A stretch of DNA of 64,000 nucleotides from Sciurus carolinensis. Lineage: Eukaryota > Chordata > Mammalia > Rodentia > Sciuridae. Below, piece by piece: positions 59,201-64,000 of this stretch (position 1 is the first letter of the stretch; each line of letters begins with the position of its first letter). The notes under the pieces are model-generated. The model saw nothing but the letters and a program-made list of their open reading frames with translations, did not search any database and had not been told where the DNA came from. The stretch covers positions 169,599,098 through 169,663,097 of the forward strand of contig NC_062217.1 of the NCBI RefSeq assembly GCF_902686445.1, given 5' to 3'. The position numbers were made by a program, and so were the translations under genes.

Positions 59201-61610
59201 CGGGGCTGGGCTGACAGCCTGTCTTGCTTCCACAGTTCAGCCACCCAGTGGACACCAGAACAAGAGATATGGATTTATCACAGGCAGAACCTACTGCCTC
59301 CCCAAATCACTAGGCTCCTGGAAAGTTGAAGCTCAGTAAGGAAGCAGAGAAAACACAGCCTGGGAGAGGCAGGGCCACCCCTGCAAGGCCTGCCCAAGTT
59401 CCCCACACCAGCCTCTAACTCCCCATCCAAAGGGGCCAGGGAACCAGGATGGCTGCCAATGAGACATCAGAGCCTAAAGGTATGAGTCTCCACTTCCTCA
59501 GTCTGCCATGCACACTGGCTCTGTGTCCTCCCCGCTGCCTGACCCAGCTCTTCAGGGGCCAGAGTCAGCTCTCTTCTCCAGCCAACAAGCTATCTGCCAC
59601 TGCCCCAGGGAGCGCTCCTGGGTGTCAGCTGGCTGGAGATAACCTCCATGGCTGATGAAGGAGCAGCCACTGGCTTTGTGCTGGACCTCCAGTGGGACGG
59701 GCCCTGTCTTGCTTTCTAAGCCCCCTCTGTGAGGCACGGCCAACTGCAGCCAGGCCAGAACACGCCACACCCAACAGCTCTGACAGTGCAGGGCCCCACG
59801 CAGACCCAAACCACTCGATGATGTCCTGTAGGTTGACCAGAGCCCCTATTCCCATCTACCCAGAATGTGACAAAATGGAGGGCGCCCGCCATTCCCATAG
59901 TCAGTCAGTCCTTCCCTCAACTCCTCTGAGCCCCACAGCACAGGAGGGAGAACCAGCAGATCACTGTGCACTGAGACCCACCAGCCCAAGGTAACGCTTG
60001 GCCCCTGAAGCTTCACAGACACCTGGGGTCTGCACAGAAGTGCTCCCAAGCTCTGGCTGAGGTCTGCAGTGAAGGAAGGCAAGAGCATGTGTCCCCTCTG
60101 TACCCATCCCTCTACCACGTCTCTGTTCCTAGCCCACCCTGGGCAGGGCCTGTCTCTATAAGCCTCCTTACACAAACGAGATCTTTGGAATCAGAAACTC
60201 ATAGGAAAGGCAAAAGCTAGAGAAGAAATCAAGGTTTCTGAGTCATTTGTCCAACTAAAGAAAGAGACTCTGCCTTAAAGACACAAGGCTCCAAATGAGG
60301 AATTGGCCCATTCAGAAAATGCTAGGCCTTATCCATGGTCCTTCGCAACTTTTTCTGCAGATTATGGACCAAAGCAATTGAGTCACTTTTTCCTTCTCCT
60401 GACACAGTGTACAAGGAACAGCTCACACCCATACACTGGGGGCGGGGTGGGGGGCATGGACAGCAGAGCACCCACGCTCTGAACAAATGAAACTATGGCA
60501 ATAGAAAGCAGAAGGGAGATACAGGCCCAAGAAAAGAGCAAGAAGTGGAGAATGGAACAGCATCCTGGGACTCTCAAAGATGCTGATGGAGATCTGGTAG
60601 CCCAGACTCCAAGGCTCTGGGGACACCTAGGCTCGAGGGCGCTGGTATCTCTGCCAGTCCAGGGTGAAAGGCACCAGGCTTTCCCAGACTTGCTGCGTAC
60701 TTCTGAGTCGGAACTTCGGTCAAGCCCTGGCTTCCTAACCTGACAAGCGCAGAAGGAAGCACCCACTCTTCTCCAGGATCAGTTCCTCCAGAACACTGCA
60801 GTGGGTCCTTAAGGGGAAGTCAAGCAGCCCAGAGCCGCACACTGCCCTCTGTCCAGAAGCGGCCACTTGCCAGCTCCCTCTGGTCTCCAGACTTTACAGA
60901 GGGCTGGGAGACTTGCTGGGGAGAGAAGCAGGCCTTGCCAAGGGAGGTGGTCACTCTGGAGACGAGGGAACAAGCCCTTGTCCTGTGCGTGGGCGTGCGG
61001 GAAGGAGTCGGGGGAGCACAGAGCTCCAGGGTCAAATCTCTGGGCTCCCTTCCCATGGCAGCAGCTAATGTTAGGCCAGGAGAAGGAAGAGCACCAACGA
61101 GAGCCCCAGGCAGAGCAGGGAGGGGAACCAACCGTCATGGCTGCCAGTGTGGGCACAGCCGTGCCTTGGGCAGTCTCTCCCGGGCACATGGGCCCCAGAG
61201 CCTGGAAAGGGAACTGCTCAAAGCTTGTCAGGGCTTTTACTCTTTTTCCTACACTGTTCTCTGGTGTAGGGATAGTCACGTTGTCACCAGCATTTTGTTT
61301 TCTGAAAAGGAGAATGAGAGGGCCATTATGAGGACCTGTAGGAGGGCAGGATGAGGCTGTTCTCTGGCTCCTCACCAGGTCCCAGAGTGGCGCCTACAGG
61401 CTCTCCTCTGGCTTGCCATGACACCCAGGGCTCCAAGACCCTGGTGACTTTCCCCTGAGGCCTGAGACCTTCTGTCCTCCCTGCTGACCAGCTCAGGGCC
61501 AGGGTGGACTGTACCTCAGGCACCTGCTCCCAGATTCAAGTGCCCTGTGCCTGCACATTTCCCAGCATCCCCAGAATCAGGTTTTCTTTCTTATGTAATT
61601 TAATTGATTT

Positions 61611-61855
61611 GTTTGGGTGGTACCAGGAATTGATGGATTTTTCTTTTTTCTTTTTTTTTTGCAGTATTGGGTAGTGAACCCAGGGCTTCGCATATGCTAG
61701 GCAAGTGCCCTAACACTGAGTTCCATCCCCAGCCCTTTTTACTTTTCATTTTGAGACAGGGTCTTCCTAAGTTGCTGAGGCTGGCCTTGAACTTAAGACC
61801 CTCCTGCCTCCCTAGTAGCTGAAATGATAGGCTTGTCTATCATTGTCACTGCAAC
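61611..61855 (-). mobile_element. B1-dID composite SINE with adjoining ID-like fragment
   Basis: In reverse orientation, the ID-like half 'gtagtgaacccagggcttcg' and 'gcaagtgccctaacactgag' is followed by 'gagacagggtcttcctaagt' and 'gctgaggctggccttgaact' of the B1-like half. Left of the T-rich tract, 'ggtggtaccaggaattgatg' looks like a piece of another ID-type SINE. Confidence 0.85.
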
Positions 61856-63089
61856 TGGATTATTTTTAAATCTTAAACCTCCCGCGTTGTCACCTTTGTC
61901 TGATTAGAACACAAGAGAATTATTTCCCACCTTTCCTGTTGTCATCTTGAAGCTTTTGGGAAGCTGAAGCCACCCCACTGGGCCTGCTCACAGTGAACAG
62001 CGGCACTGGGTGACCTCACATTCCGTCTCCTGTACGTCATCACTAGACAGACTATTTGGGGTCTTTCTTTAATAACTGATAGCAACTCTCCCCTGAGGCC
62101 TGGAGACCCGAGGTGACCACAGCCTCCACGGCCAGGGCTGAGCACATGAGGGAAGGTACTGGAAGAAGCTGACGGACTTGAGGCCTGTCCTGGTGCCCTG
62201 CTCACAGGTTGGTGCTCTGCATCCTGCCTTACACTCTCCAAGCCAGCTTTCTGCCTGAGGAAGGGACCAAGATGGATGCAGCCCTGCCCTCTGCAGAGAA
62301 GCAAGCAGCTCTGGCCCCCAAGCACCCTCCCCAGGGGCTCACCAAGCCTTCCGTGGGCCCACAGTGGGCTTCCATTTGCCCCACAGGCAGTGCTGGGCCA
62401 GGCCTGGCGTGTGGCAAGAGTTGACCTGCAGGGTGTCAGCCAGCTCACAGATGCAAAAGACCCTCTCCAAAGGGCCGTTCCTACACTGACCTGCCGTCTG
62501 GAGTCAAGGGGAGGAGGAGGAAAAGGGGGAGACAGATGGGCCCACAGCACTTGCCAGGTGGTTCTGAGCCCAGATCAGCCAGCAATGAGAAGTAGCAGAA
62601 AGAAGGACATCCATTAGGAAGGGGAGAGAGTCGGGAAGAAAACAAAGACCCTGATCTGCAACCAAGTGGCTCCCTTCCACAAGCCTGCCTCTTCCTCCAA
62701 CTTTTTTTCTTTCTGTTCTGAGAAGACAAGTTTTCCTTCCCAGGATGAGGCTGGGAGGCCACGCTCCCGCTGCAGCAGTTCAGCCGACCTCGGGCCCATG
62801 GGCCTGGGAACCAGCCTGCGGCCAGTGCCAGTCATCCTCCGAGAAGGGACTGCACACAGTGGCAGCCTCAGAGGCCGAAAGCACAGCTAGACCCAGGGAG
62901 GGCACCTTCCCCAAGATGGCTTCAGGGCCCCTTGCCCAGAGGCTACTCCTTCTGCCAGAGCTACTCTCAAAGTGCTGTTCAGCCTCCACAGAGAAGAAAG
63001 TCACCACCAACAAAAATGGAGCAACTCAGCTGTGAACAAGCTGCAGAGGACCAAGAAGCCACAGGGCAGCTACTCTAGAGGCAGCAGGC

Positions 63090-63720
63090 TGGCTCTAGAC
63101 ACTGGGACTCAGCAACAAGCAGAAGAGACACAAGTCCTGCTTTATAAAGCTCCCACTCCAGCTCAGGGAGTCGCTCAATGAACAAGACCAACAGTGAACT
63201 GCTAAAAAGTAGTGAGTGCCACGAGGGAAAACAGGCAAGGAATGGGGACAGGAGGCACATGTGGAAGGGGTAGGGGAGCAGGGAGTGACGGTAGGATTAA
63301 ATTTTAAGCTGAGTATCCAGAGAAGGAAATAAGGGAGGGAGGGAGAGAGAAGGAGAGAGTTCTGCTAAGCGGGGAGAGTTTCAGGCTATAGAAGAAGTGC
63401 GAAGGCCCTGGGGCAGGAACCTGTCGCGTCTGAGGCGGGAGGCCAGTGCGGCGTGGGTGGAATGAGTGGGAAGAGCAGCAGGGATGAGGTCAGAGTGGTT
63501 GTGGGGAACAAGACTCCAAGGGCCTTGTTCACCCCAGAGATGGCTTTGGCATTTGCTCAGCATGAGTGGGAAGCCAGTGGAAGGTTCTGAACAGAGAATG
63601 GCATTTTCTCTGGCAGCTGGGTAGAAAACAGGTGAAAAGAGCCAGAAGTAGGGGACCGAGTACCACAGAACTCCAGGCTAGAAAGGCTGGCTCGTGGGGC
63701 GAGGATGGTGACACCGGGGC
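63090..63720 (-). repeat. L2 LINE fragment, long
   Basis: The reverse complement follows the L2 3' region: 'gaagccagtggaaggttctg', 'gaaggccctggggcaggaac', 'aagactccaagggccttgtt' and 'ataaagctcccactccagct' appear in reverse order. A purine-rich expansion 'gggagggagggagagagaag' lies inside near 63330. Confidence 0.75.
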
Positions 63721-64000
63721 TGGTAATCAGTGATCAACTGCAGCTATCTCCAAGATGCAAACTGCAGAGGAAGTCGCGATGGCAGGAAACAGAGCTGCCA
63801 TGAGGCTCAATCAGCTACAATGGCCAAGGCTGCATCCAGCAAAGGCTACAGGTGCCCAGTCTCTGCCCTGCTCCAGTCACACCAGAGACCCAGGGAAGAG
63901 CTACGTGAGGAGGCCAGGCACAGGGTGCGAGGGGTGAGGCAGTTATGGCCCTGCTCTGGGTCTGGGTTGCCACGTTTGTGAAATGAACAGGGAGGACTCG

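Larger units (their letters stand above)
56403..64000 (-). other. FAM53B: FAM53B intron upstream of exon 3, partial
   Basis: This is sequence 5' of exon 3 on the minus strand, running off the window. The preceding exon (encoding MVMVLSES... in human, from memory) is not visible here. It contains an 8-bp tandem repeat, two L2 copies and a B1-dID SINE, listed separately. The stretches 56410-57970, 59210-61600 and 61860-63080 show nothing I can name. Confidence 0.85.

Noticed and set aside
1..64000. Search for a defence, biosynthetic or mobile gene system
   Set aside because: The window is mammalian intron sequence with one gene; no gene cluster or unusual multi-gene layout exists to support such a system.

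Overview
The window is nuclear genomic DNA from a mammal, almost certainly a squirrel-family rodent (ground squirrel, marmot or relative). The evidence is the interspersed repeats. There are many tRNA-derived ID-type SINEs ending in 'ccccagcaccgc' or 'cagcaccacatataaataaa', and several composite SINEs with a B1 left half joined to an ID-like right half. These B1-dID elements are known from squirrels and dormice. They sit on a background of old pan-mammalian repeats: MIR, L2, L1M fragments, hAT-Charlie elements and a MaLR LTR. There are no bacterial-style genes, operons, CRISPR arrays or tRNA/rRNA genes.

One gene is recognisable, FAM53B (simplet family, a nuclear regulator of beta-catenin/Wnt signalling), on the minus strand. 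Two internal coding exons are present. A 55-nt exon (56402 down to 56348) encodes HTPKKMSQGPTLFSCGIM plus one base of a split Glu codon. A 779-nt exon (43629 down to 42851) encodes about 260 residues, including the conserved FAM53 serine-rich and basic motifs. Both exons have consensus splice sites and their phases join exactly. The first coding exon lies beyond base 64000 and the last coding exon lies before base 1, so neither start nor stop codon is present. Exon numbers 3 and 4 follow the human gene as I remember it.

Layout on the plus-strand map: 1-42850 is the large intron downstream of exon 4; 42851-43629 is exon 4; 43630-56347 is the intron between exons 3 and 4; 56348-56402 is exon 3; 56403-64000 is part of the intron upstream of exon 3. 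The introns are GC-rich and full of eroded MIR/L2 copies, with younger sciurid SINEs, several with visible target-site duplications. A few A+T-rich or locally CpG-rich, repeat-poor stretches (around 8.4-9.1, 18.8, 41.3, 44.1-44.6 and 52.6-53.1 kb) look like candidate conserved non-coding elements; this needs alignment.

I did not find a new biological system here. Apart from the two FAM53B exons, the long open frames look like chance frames in GC-rich DNA. Repeat limits are approximate except where flanking duplications are given. Family assignments come from memory of consensus sequences, not from a search.
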